This document shows, one piece after another, positions 49,302 to 62,222 of a stretch of 64,000 nt of DNA (its first letter is position 1; each line of letters opens with the position of its first letter). The DNA is from Sequoia sempervirens (lineage: Eukaryota; Streptophyta; Pinopsida; Cupressales; Cupressaceae). Both the position numbers and the translations under genes were made by a program. The notes under the pieces are model-generated. The model was not told where the DNA came from. It ran no database searches and saw only the letters and a program-made list of their open reading frames with translations. The stretch lies in NCBI GenBank assembly GCA_007258455.2, contig VDFB02321296.1:36533-100532 (forward strand). Direction: 5' to 3'.

Positions 49302-50030
49302 ATGGCGCACAAGAACGGCATCAAAGTCCCTATGTTTGATGGAATAAATTATGCCTTTTGGAAAGCAAGGATGGAAGCCTTTCTTGTCTCATTAGGGTTT
49401 GGTGTATGGAAATCAATTGAAGATGGATATACTATTCCTGCTACTCCTTTGACAAGTGAAGATGATATCAAGGATTATGAGAATAATGGCAAGAGGAATG
49501 TTAATTTGAGTGGGTTTTCTGATTCAAAACTTATAAAGGTGATAAGCTACAAAACTGCTAAATAATTTTGGGAGAAGTTGAAGAGCATTTATGAAGGAGA
49601 TGCTAAGGTCAAGCAAGAAAAGATGCAAAATTTCAAATCCAAATTTGAAACCCTAAGGATGTCAAAAGATGAAAATATTGTAGGCTACATGCTTGGGGTG
49701 GATGAAATTGTCAATTCCATCAATGGTCTTGGTGGAAAATTGGAGGAAAATGAAATTGTGAAATAGGTATTGAGAACACTTCGTAAATCTTATAGTGCTA
49801 AATTTTTTTCTATTGAGGAAGCTTAGAATTTGGATCAATATTCTAGAGATCAATTTTTTGGTGCTCTAACTACTTTTGAATTAAGAGAGTTTGACAATGA
49901 TGCTTCAAAGAAAGAAACTACTTTTAAAGTCAACAATAAAGAGAGGAATGATGAACTTAATTTGGATGATCTTGATGAAGTGGAAGAAAATTTTGTAAGA
50001 AGATTAAAAAAGGGCCCAAAAATCCAACCA
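49302..50030 (+). pseudogene. Copia gag (UBN2-type) of element 5
   Basis: Frames from 49302 to 50039 are all in one register, broken by three stops (49563, 49764 and near 49824). The N-terminus MAHKNGIKVPMFDGINYAFW, then ARMEAFLVSLGFGVWKSIED, is the usual start of plant Copia Gag. FWEKLKSIYEGDAKVKQEKM, FETLRMSKDENIVGYM and VLRTLRKSYSAKF are the UBN2 core. The part ending EENFVRRLKKGPK should be followed by a CCHC knuckle, but the sequence switches at about 50020 to DNA related to element 3. No protease, integrase or RT follows. This protein would form the particle shell; the copy is dead. Confidence 0.88.
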
Positions 50031-50770
50031 TCCACATAATAGACCACCATTCCCTAATTTTTCTATCCACTAAAGGGGACCAAAAAGAGAAAAATAATAT
50101 TTACAAAGAAAAAGATCAAAGTCAAACCATTAAAGCTAATAAATATAAAAATAAAGGTGGACACATACAGTTAAAATAGATCTCAAAGAAAATTGGATCA
50201 TGTAAAGCATCTAATCAACATCCAAATACAAATCCAATAGTCAATGAAACTATTGAGCCACGTCAAAAAATACCTTCAAATTATCAAAAAGCATCCACCT
50301 CCTTCAAAAAAAACTTCAATAACAACACACAAAGTGTATGAAAAAGTTGCTTCTCAAACCATCCAAAATTTCACATCCACCATCCATATTTTGGAGAATA
50401 AAAAATCCTACATCCAAACTACCAAGTAATTCATCCATATCTCACATCTATCACCAAACTCCAATATCTTTCCTAAAATCCAAAAATCCTAAATCCCGCA
50501 TCCATCATGTCTTGGAAACAACACTTTATCATAAGGAATCTAATGGCACTCTATCACAATGTGCACATTTAGATAAATCCAACTCTAGTATCAAAGAGGA
50601 TCACAATAACATTTATGGGTTGTATACAAGTGCTACTATTTTGGCGAAGAAAATCCTCAAGGTAGGACATTATTGGCACACTATGACAACAACATCTACA
50701 TCAACACCACCAAGTGGTCCAACATAATTGGTGATCATACAAAAATAAATAAATAAATAAGTAAAGAAAA

Positions 50771-50860
50771 ATAATCCGTCCAATAGTGAAAACCATTCTT
50801 ATGGTGCTTTGGGAAAGTACCGTGATGAAAAACTAGAAAACAAGCATCATGTGTAACACG
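50771..50860 (+). other. Conserved hairpin block in element 7
   Basis: This is the second copy of the block at 25081-25170. Hairpins kept are ACCAT/ATGGT (50792-50796 with 50801-50805) and CGTGATG/CATCATG (50821-50827 with 50845-50851, one G-U pair). The first hairpin of the other copy is not kept here. Confidence 0.55.
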
Positions 50861-51679
50861 TGATTATCTATGTGTACCATTCCAATTGGGAGCATATTAT
50901 CTCATACATCAATCTAATAAATCCAATATCCTATCCATTCCATCCATAATAAATATGCGAGCCATCCATTCCACTTGCATCCATCTTCCCTATTCATCTT
51001 GATCTTGATAAAGACTAGGGGCATATACTTCAAAACATGCTTTTGGAAAAATATTGACACAATCATTTTCCTTTGAGCATAAACTATCCCATGTCATACC
51101 CTCACCTACATGATAGAAATATCCAAACATTTCTCTTGGGTCAAACATGATATCCTATTATGAGATAATCCTTGGAAGTGAAATCCCTTATCCTAGATCT
51201 ATTTGCACAATTCATATCCTTCACATATGCATTCCTATCGCACTAGTTTAGTCATCCAATATAGTGTCCCATACATTTATAGAAATTGGGGGTAGGTACT
51301 TACATATTGCTTCAAAATAAATCTCGATCTATGTCTTCTAGCTCACGTTGTGATTTAAGCATCATCCAAACAATCCATATCAATTGTATCTTGTTGATGC
51401 TTCACCATGGTATCAAAACATTAAGCAAATTTAGTTCCTAGCCTGGCTACAAATCTTGATCAATCTTAGTTGATCAATCAATCCTCATCTTAGGATATAT
51501 CCTTCCCAATCCTCAGGTTGTTCCTATCTTGAAAAACTATCCTTGCATTGTTGTGTATCATCAACAATGTTATCACTATCAATAATCACTCAATCATATC
51601 AAATGATTTTATCCTGACTATCAATAGGGTCTCAAAATATTATTGATAACCCTACATACAGATATATCTTTATTTTCCA

Positions 51680-51860
51680 TCATCATAGAAGTCATAAAAA
51701 ATCCAAAGACATTCAAAAAATTTGAAAATCCAAAAAACATTCAAAAATTTCTAAAAGTCCAAAAACATTCAAATATTCCAAAAAATCCAAAAACATCAAA
51801 TATTCCAAAATTCCAAAAAACATTTCAAATATTTCTAAAAATTCAAAAACATAACATCAT
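51680..51860. repeat. Degenerate tandem repeat (aatccaaaaacattcaaa type)
   Basis: About six diverged copies of a unit of some 20-28 bp, for example atccaaaaacattcaaa. The translated frame (lysine, asparagine, phenylalanine strings) is a by-product of the repeat. Confidence 0.75.
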
Positions 51861-53028
51861 CTACCATATCCATAATAAATTTCCATTGTCTCAAGATAAG
51901 ATTTAAGCAAACACAAGCTACACAATATTTCAACACATTGAGTGTTCATGAAACAATTAGGGATCAAAGACTCTAGGTAAACTATCTACAAAACTATTGA
52001 TCAATTGACAAATCTGATTTTAACATCTTATCAAACCAATCATGTCTTATGGATATATCTTTCCTACAATGGACATTATCACTACTAAGCACCTCTTTTC
52101 TGGAAAGATGTCTGATAAGTGTTGATCTATTTGGTCTTTGAGTCTTTTTATTACTTGATTTATCTTATTATCTTATTCCATTGTTCCTCAAGGATGTCTC
52201 CCAAAATATTTAGAGGGGAAATAATGGGGCAAGGTCATTACTTTAATATGTCATGTTTGTAGAATTATTTTTAAGTGTTACTATGAAACATATGTTTCCT
52301 TGTGTGTATTGGACTAGATTCCAGCATTAACAAATCACCCTATGTATATGAGGTCATCAATTTCCTTTATGCATTTGGGCTATCATGTTGGGAAGCTATG
52401 TTACCTTACATATTTCGACAAGGTTATATTGTTTCTAGTACATTTAAGAACAATCCTTGTTTGTTGTGTCTTAGTCCTAACAACAAATACTAAAGTCACC
52501 AAGGTTTGTCTCAACTTGGTCTACATATATCCACTTGTCTCTTATCAAAACTTTAGCCAAAAGGAAACAAACACTTCCATCCCAATTCATGCCTTGGTGT
52601 GCATAAATCCACTTACCACATAATAAAACGCTTTATGATGATAATTGTGCACTAATGAAAGCTCAAAATCTAATTTCGACTCAATCCATTTCCAATCTCC
52701 ATCCATTTCATTCAATCTCATGCTATCTATTCTATTCAATCAATCACACTTATTCACATCTAATATCAACCAAGTTAAAAATTCTTCACTTCTTACTAAC
52801 CTTTTCTTCTTGTTAACATTTCTTCTATCAATCCTCGCACCTAAGCACATCAAATCAGCTTGCTAGGAAATTTTTCCAATTTTTCAAAAATTTTACCAAA
52901 TTTCCTGAGGGGGCACCACATTATCCCATTGTCACCGAGGCATACTGGGGCAATTCCTAAACATAATTTTCTTGAATTTTCTTTGAAACAACGCTCAAAA
53001 TATCATTGCATCAAAGAGTGATACAAAA

Positions 53029-53984
53029 TGTAAGACACTCAAAATTATCCTAGCCTACAAGCAACACTTTTACACTAAATTCTTGTCTTTCCAATATGAT
53101 TAAAAAATTATCAATTATTTAATTATCAACTAATTTCACATTCCACTATTAATTAAATATTTTTATATTATTTAATTAATTCACTTTACTATTAATCTTC
53201 CTTGATTAATTAAATAAATTCTATTTATTTAAATGTCCATTATCTCTTCCTAAATTAAATTATTACTTTAATTATTTAAATATCCATAAATTCCTCAACG
53301 TTATCCACTCTCCATAAATAAATAAATTGTTTATTTATTTATTAAATTCTATTTGCACATTACTTTAATAATTAATTGATTTAATTAATTGTTAAATCTC
53401 ATGCATTTCCAGCTCATTTCTTGATTGAGGCTTACTCTTAGTCTGCTAACTAATCAATTCCACTTCTCTCATCAATCAATTTAATTCACTCCCACTCAAT
53501 CTAAGTTAATGGATCAATCAAATCCCTTAACTAATCAATCACTTCCTCATGCAAACAATTAACTAAAATCATGCAACCAATTGCAAACAATTAGTTGATC
53601 AATCAATTCCTCTCATTGAATCTCCACCATTGATCTTGATCATCCACCTCCAAATCTAGATCGTTCATCAAATCATCCTTTTATATAAAAGCAACCTTCA
53701 TTCTCATTTGAAGGCTAACCATGAATCTTTGACATTTTTCTATCAATATCAATCTAAGCTTAGTATAATTGTCCATACATAATTTTTGAGAGAAAAGGTG
53801 AATTGGAGAAGAACAATGAAGGTGATTCAACATTGACATAGGAAGGAAGGTATTGCTTTGATATTATTGATCTTATGCTTGATTGTGCTTCATTGATAGA
53901 TTATATTTGGATTTTCTTGAATCTTATAGTTTAGTGGTTGTTGTTAATAATTCACGTTGTTTTATCCTATTTTTTGGTCATACA
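53029..53984 (+). repeat. LTR of element 7 (element 3 family)
   Basis: It starts tgtaagacactcaaaattatcc, matching the element 3 start tgtagacactgaaaaatgtcc, and has AT palindromes (53100-53400) and a TATA-like ttttatataaaag near 53678. The end at ggtcataca (53984) is inferred by length and position and is less sure. It is preceded by a decayed purine tract, so it is most likely a 3' LTR. Confidence 0.65.
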
Positions 53985-54798
53985 ATATGTACACATATAA
54001 ATAATATAACAAGATTATTCAATTCCTTCCTAAGATTCAATGATAGTTGCTTATTGCATTATTCTCACATGCATAAAACTTCATTCTAGGCCTTGACTTT
54101 GGCCATGTGCTTACTTCCCTGAATGAGATATGTTAGGGATTATAGAGCTTTTTCAAGGCTAGGAATTATATTCTACTTATGTTTTTAGACCAATGAATCC
54201 AACTCTTAGTGAGACTCATAGTTTTACATTTACTCTCATATTGTATATTTTGAAGAACTATCCCACTAACAAGAGTTATCTCCTTGAGGCTATATTTCTA
54301 TGTCATTTAATATACTCTACTCCAACTTCTTGTGTTACCAACATCAACCATGATCACAATCTACCAAACTTTCCTCCTAATTACATTTATTTCATAATTG
54401 GTGCTAGGAAATTGCTTTCATATAACAATATGATTATGTAGTGTTTTATTTCTTTTTACTTAAAAATTTGGGTCTACAATAACTCCATTAAATGAGTCTT
54501 AATTGAATATGGGGGTGTAGTCAACATATTTCCCCTATTACTCCTACTAATGTGAAATAATGACATATATTTCCTAGATATTAGGGTGACCATGGATTCA
54601 TACAATGAACTCCATCCTTTCACTTTATTAAATAAATGTAATTCTTTCACTTAGGATGAATTTTCATTGCTAAGAGAGATCATGATCCCTTTAATTTATA
54701 TCAAGGTAAAAGAGAAAGACATAAAAATAATATAACTAAAACCTCTAATCCATTCATAAATTAAGTGGAATCTAGTTCTAGTCAACCTAAGAATATGT
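53985..54798. other. AT-rich spacer, no gene seen
   Basis: Short frames only, with no conserved motif. It separates the element 7 LTR from the LTR of element 6. Confidence 0.55.
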
Positions 54799-56214
54799 TG
54801 AACATGCCAAAGTGTTGAGAGGGGAGGTGAATCAACATATACTAAAAATTAAACATTTCCATTTGTAGATTAAACATCAAATCATATTAAATGAAAGAAA
54901 AGCATAAATGAAAACATGCACCACATAAGGACAACAAGATTTTTACATAGAAAAATCAATAAGGTAAAAACCATGGTGAGAGTTAACTCACAATATATGA
55001 AACTCATTGCTTACAAAAATTGTACTGTAGTTTGAGGCTCACTGCTTAAAGACTTGCAAACTAAGGCACACAACCTTAGGGCAAGATACAAGGACTTGCT
55101 AAGACTCACTATCTCAGAGTGAGATACATGAAAATTATAATGAAAATCATGAACATGAACTACTATAAAAAAGCATCCAACATATGTTGATGTTGCAATC
55201 CCTTTTTTGTACAGTCACTCCATCATATTGACTCTGCACACTTCATATTCAACATACTGCTCAAACTCTTTTTTTTTTCACTATTACCTTCACAAATTAA
55301 GTTTTTCTTCTATAAATACCTTCCACAATAACTCAAAACCTCAAACAGGTTGGCTCCAAAATGACCTTTAGATGAAACGTATGATACAACACAAGTTCGA
55401 TCCAAACATATACATTATGAAGAGAAAATGAGTTGTTGATCAACACACGACATGAAAGGATTCAAATACATCACAACACATTCTCTAAATTAAAATTAAT
55501 TAATCAAGATCAACTACAGATGAAGGAAATATACCTTTTGGCCCAAACAACATCAACACTACCAAAACTGCCAACTATTCAACTTTACACCACCAAGGAG
55601 AGACCAAAAACATCATGTGGACCAAGATGTGAAAAATTTAGTCTATAAAAAATATTTATTCAACCTTCTCCTGAAGAAATTGATCATCAAATGCTAGCGC
55701 AAGAAGAGAAACATATTGAATTGATGAAAACAAAGCATTCTAGACAGACTGCAACACTTCAAAACATAGGATATTACATTGTTGTATACCAAAACACCCA
55801 AGACCTACATGGAAGGTATAATGGATAGAATTCTTGGATATATCACCTTCACATCTTGACCAACTTATCTTTTGAACGAAAAGAAAAAATCTTGCTCTAC
55901 GAAAGGATACAGACTAGAACATCATGACATTTTCTTGGAGTATATTTTGTGATTGCCTTAGAAAAACTTTTGCAACTTATCTCTTAGTGTGGTACACAAA
56001 AATAGTAAGATATCAATGTAGGAATACTAAAAACATATTGGAACAAGTGTATCCACCTCCACATCATACTTAGACATCAAACTGGTCTGCAATCTTCCTC
56101 ATACTACATTGCTGACTTGTATCAGCATATACCTCTACACATCAACTTTCTATGGAGTATTATACAATCTTTATCTCACATATTTGACATCAATGACAAC
56201 ACATATTTCCAAGA
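54799..56214 (-). repeat. 3' LTR of element 6
   Basis: In plus reading it runs from tgaacatgccaaagtg to atatttccaaga. The stretch with gatttttacatagaaaaatc and ccatggtgagagttaactca is shared with the element 1 LTR at 5769-5820. The terminal base next to the purine tract (minus TCTTGG rather than TGTTGG) suggests a point change. No second LTR is in the window. Confidence 0.7.
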
Positions 56215-56226
56215 ATCTCCCCCTTT
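56215..56226 (-). other. Polypurine tract of element 6
   Basis: The minus strand reads aaagggggagat next to the LTR start. A second similar tract (gtcaaagggggagag) lies at 56262-56277, so the 3' end carries a duplicated purine signal about 45 bp apart. Confidence 0.75.
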
Positions 56227-56749
56227 GTCATTGATGGTAACACTCATTTATCTACAAGTCTTCTCTCCCCCTTTGACATCAAGGGTAAATGATTTAATAT
56301 CTTCTACTTATAACAACCCAAAAACTATATGAACTCCCCCTTATTAGATGATTTCTACAAATAGTACTCCCCTGAGATAGAGATGCCCTAAAACTAATGC
56401 TATGTGAAAAATATTTTCAACAAAAACCAAAATATGATACTACTATACTATGTAAGACTATACAAAGACAAAATTGTCTTATCTACACCTTTGTAACTTC
56501 CTTAGAAGGTAGAATATTCTTGTAAATTACCTTAAGTTGCACCAGAGTTGCAACCCAATTTGCTTTTTCTGAGGTGAGAATATTATTTTGACATTCAAAA
56601 TGTATACACAAATCGTCAACCTCCTCCACATTGTTTGGAGCCTTCATTTTCTATTCAACCTTTTCTACTTCAGCAAGAAACCTAGATAATGAAGCAAGTC
56701 TCAAGTTGACTTCTTCCCTTAGTTGACTAAACTATTTCTTTATTTTCTC

Positions 56750-58110
56750 TCTCTAATCCTGAAGAAAAGACAACTGCAAATGAACAGTCTCTATTTGTGC
56801 TCTTATTGATCCATCCTTATACTTTGATAAATCATATGTCTCGGCCAATTGAGTAATTTTTGACTCAATGGAGTCAATTTGACCTTTGATGTTCTGGTGG
56901 AGCTTGGCCATTTCAAAAAAAATTGATAAAGTGTAGTGACTTTATAACCACAATCCTTAAACATCGTTATGTTTTCTTGTAGTTTGTTATGTGCATTAGC
57001 ACACTGGTCAAATGCTTCAACCATTCTCTTATCATTTATCTTCCTTGGGGCCTCTTGCTCTACCTTTTACTCAATGTGTGAATAGTGATCCTTAAAATAA
57101 TCCACCAACAACTTCAATTTCTATTCTAGAGCCAAGGAAGCATCAATTTTTAACTCTAGTAAAACCTCTTGAATAATCTTCATAACATCAATAATTAATC
57201 CATTTTTCTTCACGTGTTCTTATAGAATCTCCTTCCTTGCAGAAGAATGCAAAATATCACCAAGTTGTAATTTATGGAGGAGAGAAATCTTTGACAAGTG
57301 AACTTATGTCTCATGAGTGGGAATTTGTAGAAGATGGGGTGTTTCCATAGGTTGAAACTATATCTGCATCCCTAGTATGTCCATGAAATAATATGAAGAT
57401 GAAGAACCTTGACCTATAGAAGCACCTTACTTCTTAGATGTCTTCTTTTTACATCCTAAACTATCTCAGGATTATCTTCTCTCATATGCTCATCATTTCT
57501 TAAATCCCCCAAAGGAGGAACACCCACTTCACCTTGGTTTCCTACACCATTATTCTCTAGAGGAGCAATCTCCTCATTTTTCTTATCATTTTTCTCTTTC
57601 TCTTTGTCTTCTTGTTTCTCTTCTTCATCTTCCATCTCCAAAGCAAATAATTCTTGTATTTTTTGTACACCGGAGACACCTACTTCTTCTTGATGTCTAG
57701 AGGATCCTTGTACTTCTTTCTGACCAAATATATTTTTCTCATTTGTGTTTTTTGGAAGAGGTGTATTTTTAATTTCTTGTTCATCTGAAGGCACTTATGC
57801 ATCAACATCAATGCCATGTATTTATGGAAGGACTTGTGAATCAACATCATCATCATTTTATAATTCATTAATGATTTTCTTTGTGCCATCTTCAGTCTCA
57901 CTTTGGATCTTCCTTTTCACATCTTCATCCATGCTCATCAATAGATCTATTCTTCTTTTAGTGCAAAGCTCTTTGGCTTGTCTCTGAACAATATTTTGTT
58001 TTTCTTCATGGGAGACAAAGATCCCAATTTTTTCAATTGCTTGTTGTTTCCTTTATTCATCAACCTTGATATATTCTTCTCTTCTCAGCTTCAAAGCCTC
58101 GGCAAGACTA
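56750..58110 (-). pseudogene. Decayed 3' accessory ORF of element 6
   Basis: Minus-strand pieces at 58110-57795, 57794-57456 and 57024-56803 read as a charged protein. Its lysine/glutamate-rich helical segments (for example EDEEEKQEDKEKEKNDKKNE) lie between shorter conserved-looking pieces. In position and style it resembles the coiled-coil end of the accessory ORF in element 1 (739-461): both lie just upstream of the purine tract and have helical then acidic sequence. Stops and frameshifts are frequent. I cannot assign a family; an env-like third ORF of a SIRE-type Copia element is the best guess from position alone. Confidence 0.45.
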
Positions 58111-58112
58111 TG

Positions 58113-61100
58113 TGTATAACACCCCACAATGGAACTTAGAAAATAACACATAAAGTAACCAAATAACCAAACAATTTTTTTTTTAAAAAAAAAATTGATT
58201 ACAACACGAGTATAAAATAAACATTAACACATACGTTCTCAGGGTTCCATGACAACTCAAGAAAGAACATCACATCACTAAATCAAAAGACATAAAGCAT
58301 AAGGATAAATCATATTAATAATGAATGATCTAATCACATAATCATAATGTAAACAAGTCACATCAAGTGAGATTATGAAAAATCTCGTAACAACATAATA
58401 ACATTACTATACGATATCCCTTTCACATCAGGTATGTATACAACATAGATGAAGGTCATAACACATCTATCGATCTTGTTGATGAGCACGCTCTGCGTCC
58501 AACTTCACAAACCAAGTAAAATTAGGAACCTATCACAAGTACAATATCATCCACACACAACAACACCTACAAGGGGACCCAATGGAGGAAAAACCACGTT
58601 CCTCCCAACTACATGGTACCCGAAGGTCCACCCCCTGTGCTAGGAGATAATATCAAGTCCACAAAGACAAATAAACAAAAAGACAAAATATAACATCACA
58701 TGGTTTGATGTACACATTACAACATAACAATATCAAATCCAAAAATTACAAACAAAGCTCGTAGAGCCAACAACATAGTAATAGGTAACTCTACATAGGA
58801 GACCACATAACATGCATCAGGAAAAGAGTGTCATCACATAGATTATTATAGGTTACCTTGGTGAATCTTCATAGACTATCGACCCTCATGCTGAGTTACC
58901 CTGGCAATCTCTACCAATTCTCGGCCCCTAAACAAACTCATGTGGAATCAAACTACCTTTTGAAAATAAAAAGTAGATGATCATGCCATTATAGGCCATC
59001 TCAACCTACCCTTAATCTTTACAAGCACTAAGGTATTAGGCGAGGCATTCAAATTATCTGAATTATTTAGTGAATACTACCCAACCCCTAGTACATTTAA
59101 TTAGGTTTTCATTAAATTATAAACTCACAATAGGTTACCCTAGCTACCTCTTAGGGTTTTGACCCCTATCAAAAGCCACTCTTCCTAATAGGATAACACA
59201 TTATCAATTACAAGGATAGCCCTCATGCACATTAAACAAAAACCAAGAATGAGCATATCTCAATCATGACTTAGACCATTTAACTTTCAAAATACCACCA
59301 AAATAACAAATAAAACATGCATGGCTAAGTCCCAAATTAAATCATTACAATTAAACATCAAAGTACAAGCATAATAAGCTTGACAATACAAGTTTCCTTT
59401 TCCTAGCCTCAGGAAGAACTAAAAACTCAATAACATAGTAGTAACTCTTTAGTCATTAACAAATATATTATAAACAATTTCAATAAAGATCACTTTTAAT
59501 CTATTATTTATTAAACCTTTCATACTAACAAGTTTCAATATTTAAACAAATAAATAAATAAATATATAAATATCTATGTTTGATAAAACATTACACTCCT
59601 AATTTTTGTTAATCATGCTATATAATTTCTAAATCTAGGCGAAATAAACCATCACTTTATTTCTTTTAAATGTATACATATTTCTTTCTTGTCATATACT
59701 TATCCTTACAATTAATCCCATGATTATCAACATAGAACTCACATCTACAATCTTAAATTATAAAGTCAAAACTTAATTTATTTACACTGCAATAAAATAT
59801 ACTAAACTATAGTCTATTGTTGCGCATGCACAACTAAGAAAGTGGGTTTAAGACCATCACTAATGGATGCATGCACTTTAAGAGGGATAAACGTAAGCTA
59901 ATGAACATCTCTGGGTAAGTGTGACTCAACAGTTATCAAATTGCATGGCATCGACCCAAGAGAAGTTGAAGCTCACAATAAAACAAAACTACAAACCTTC
60001 CAATACCATCGATACTCAAGTACTACAGGAAAATAAAATAAAACCAAAGACAAGGTAAATAAAGAAGAATCAGGTGTCCCCATGGCAGTTCTATGATCTA
60101 ATAATTAGAGGACAACTAAGGAAAGCAATGTTGCCAACACCAAGCAGTATTTACAAGGAAAGAATGAGGAAATTGCGAGATGATTGTTCTAAGAGATCTG
60201 AACCATTTCCATCATTTATAAATAGTGGCACTGAGTATAGGGAATTTAAGATTCAAGAAAAGACAAGTTAAATGTTATGATTAAGAAATTACTTTGAACC
60301 CCATCAAGAAATAAACAAGAATCTAATTTACACTATTTAGCTAACAGCAAAGTCATCCCCCTAACTGGCCGATTATGCTATGGATTTCCAGCTATCCCTC
60401 CTAACCACAAGATTGATACTTGCATGCAAAGAATGATTGCAAGGAGGTGTACATAAAGACCTGATTTGTTAAAAGAATGTATGAACTTTTAGGAAGATTA
60501 AAATATGTTAAGAAAGGCCTACCACAGTTAAAGAGATCAGCTACAATAATAATGGACTACCTAGGCGCATTAAATTAAAACTCAAAATTTTTCCATTGAT
60601 TACTAGTCACCAATCAACTTAAGCATGCACGCGATATAATGAGGAAATATATGGATAGGGGTTTTCTACAGAATAAACAACAAACCAAGGACTCCACTGG
60701 TTATCCAAAAGCATATATGTTTGAATATTTACACTAGAAATTATGTCAAAATTAATGAAGGGAATGTTAATCAACTTTCCAAATCGGCTAAAGTTATCAT
60801 TGTTTAGTGTCTATGAATTGTTTAGTGTTTACAACTAGGTTTTAATAATTTTCATTTCTCTAATTTTTTTAATTATTTCAACACTAATCCACAAAAATTT
60901 CATTTATGATGTTTTGTGCAAAAGATTCAGCAAATGAATTCAACTGCAAGAAGAACAAACACCATAGCAATATTTAGAAGCTATTCTTCAAGAAAATACA
61001 AAACAAAGAAGAGAACCTGGATTATCTTATCGAATTCGATGTAGAATGAAGCAAAAACTAGCAAATCCACAATTCTTTATTTTTTTGAAATGCAAAAATC

Positions 61101-62201
61101 CTTCAAATTCACTGTCTCCCAAACTTTTCAACCAAATTACAGAGAAGAAGCTTTTTCCCAAAAACCAAAATTGTCGTGAAGGTTTTCTTTTTCCCAAAAT
61201 AAATTGTCGTGTACAATTTTTTTGCATAACCAAAGCTTTTAATTCATTTTCAATTAACTCACAATCACAAATCTTAACTAACAATCATCATGCAAACAAA
61301 ATTGATCAAGCAGTTTCAACTAACAAATATCCAAGATTACACTTTCTAACTCAAAATTTGTATTTCAAATATTTTAATTTGCACATTAAATTAACAATCA
61401 CGTTCAAATAAATATCTATTGCTCAAGGTTAACAATCTCATTTAATTAAATATTCTATTTTAATAATTCAAATAATCAAACCTTTTCAAATGATAATTCC
61501 AATTTGATTATTAAATTAATTAAACACATATTTTAATTTACCATTTCAAATAACATTATACTAAATCAAATAATTTATTTAATAAACCATTTAACTAATT
61601 AAATGATACCCGGACATAACGCAAACATGAACAACACAATAATATTGGAATGACAACACATATAATCATCCCATAAAGGAACGATGGCCAAAGATGGACC
61701 TGACATTATCTTTGAAACAACATGTTTCCATTGGGTCATGGAAAGCTCAAACCTAACAAATTAGGTGAAGTTGATGCCCATTACCTGCAAACTGTATAAA
61801 AAAACACTGTCAAACATATCTGCATAAATCGACAATCACACCGTGAAAGAGAGTCACAGCATAGCAGCGTACTCACGAGTGAGTAATGCTACACTGTCTC
61901 CTTCACCAAGACTAACATACAATACTACATCATAAAAAACATTGAGTACATCATCATAAACTCACTAATACTCTGAAACAACATAAAACCATAACACACA
62001 TAATGTTCATCATAAGATCACCACACAAACATAATTAGATGATCAACAATGTCTCTAATGTATCATCAATTCTATATAAAACCAACATAATATTAGTGTT
62101 GTAACTGAAATATAGTAGCATAGTATCAAAAAAAACTAAAGCAACTATCAATTGAATAGAAGCAAACTAAATCAAAGTGCAACAACTAGAGGGACACTAC
62201 A
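58113..62201 (-). repeat. Chromovirus 3' LTR, copy E
   Basis: In plus reading it starts TGTATAACACCCCAC and ends GGGACACTACA (4089 bp). On the minus strand it directly follows the pol end and a purine tract (62202-62213), which proves that this LTR family belongs to the chromovirus. Family marks are the A/T-run at 58172-58191, gagtgtcatc (58826), gccactcttcctaa (59175) and the gtgctaggagataat block at 58636-58650. The five bases to the left (ctatg, 58108-58112) should recur beyond the 5' LTR, outside the window. A frame at 60074-60271 lacks recognisable homology. Confidence 0.88.
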
Positions 62202-62213
62202 TCCTCCCCCCTA
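62202..62213 (-). other. Polypurine tract of chromovirus E
   Basis: The minus strand reads taggggggagga immediately before the LTR start TGTAGTGTCCC at 62201. Confidence 0.85.
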
Positions 62214-62222
62214 AGATAAGGC

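Larger units (their letters stand above)
50031..53984 (+). mobile_element. Element 7: 3' remnant of an element-3-like retrotransposon
   Basis: The interior shares the hairpin block (50771-50860 with 25081-25170), similar C/A-rich low-complexity sequence and a decayed purine tract (caaagagtgatacaaaa) before an LTR at 53029. It lacks a 5' LTR, because its left side abuts the Copia gag at about 50020-50040. No frame with a known domain is present. The junction could reflect insertion followed by deletion, or a recombinant element. Confidence 0.6.
54799..58112 (-). mobile_element. Element 6: 3' end of a minus-strand Copia-like element
   Basis: A 1.4 kb LTR (54799-56214) is preceded on the minus strand by the purine tract aaagggggagatt and by decayed coding DNA up to 58112, where a chromovirus LTR (copy E) cuts the element. 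The LTR start in plus reading (tgaacatgccaaagtgttga) and the block around 54937-54990 match element 1. The remaining 5' part may lie beyond the inserted chromovirus, outside the window. Confidence 0.75.

Noticed and set aside
60074..60271. 65-codon ORF in LTR E as a captured gene
   Set aside because: No recognisable domain was found, and I could not show that it is absent from other LTR copies.
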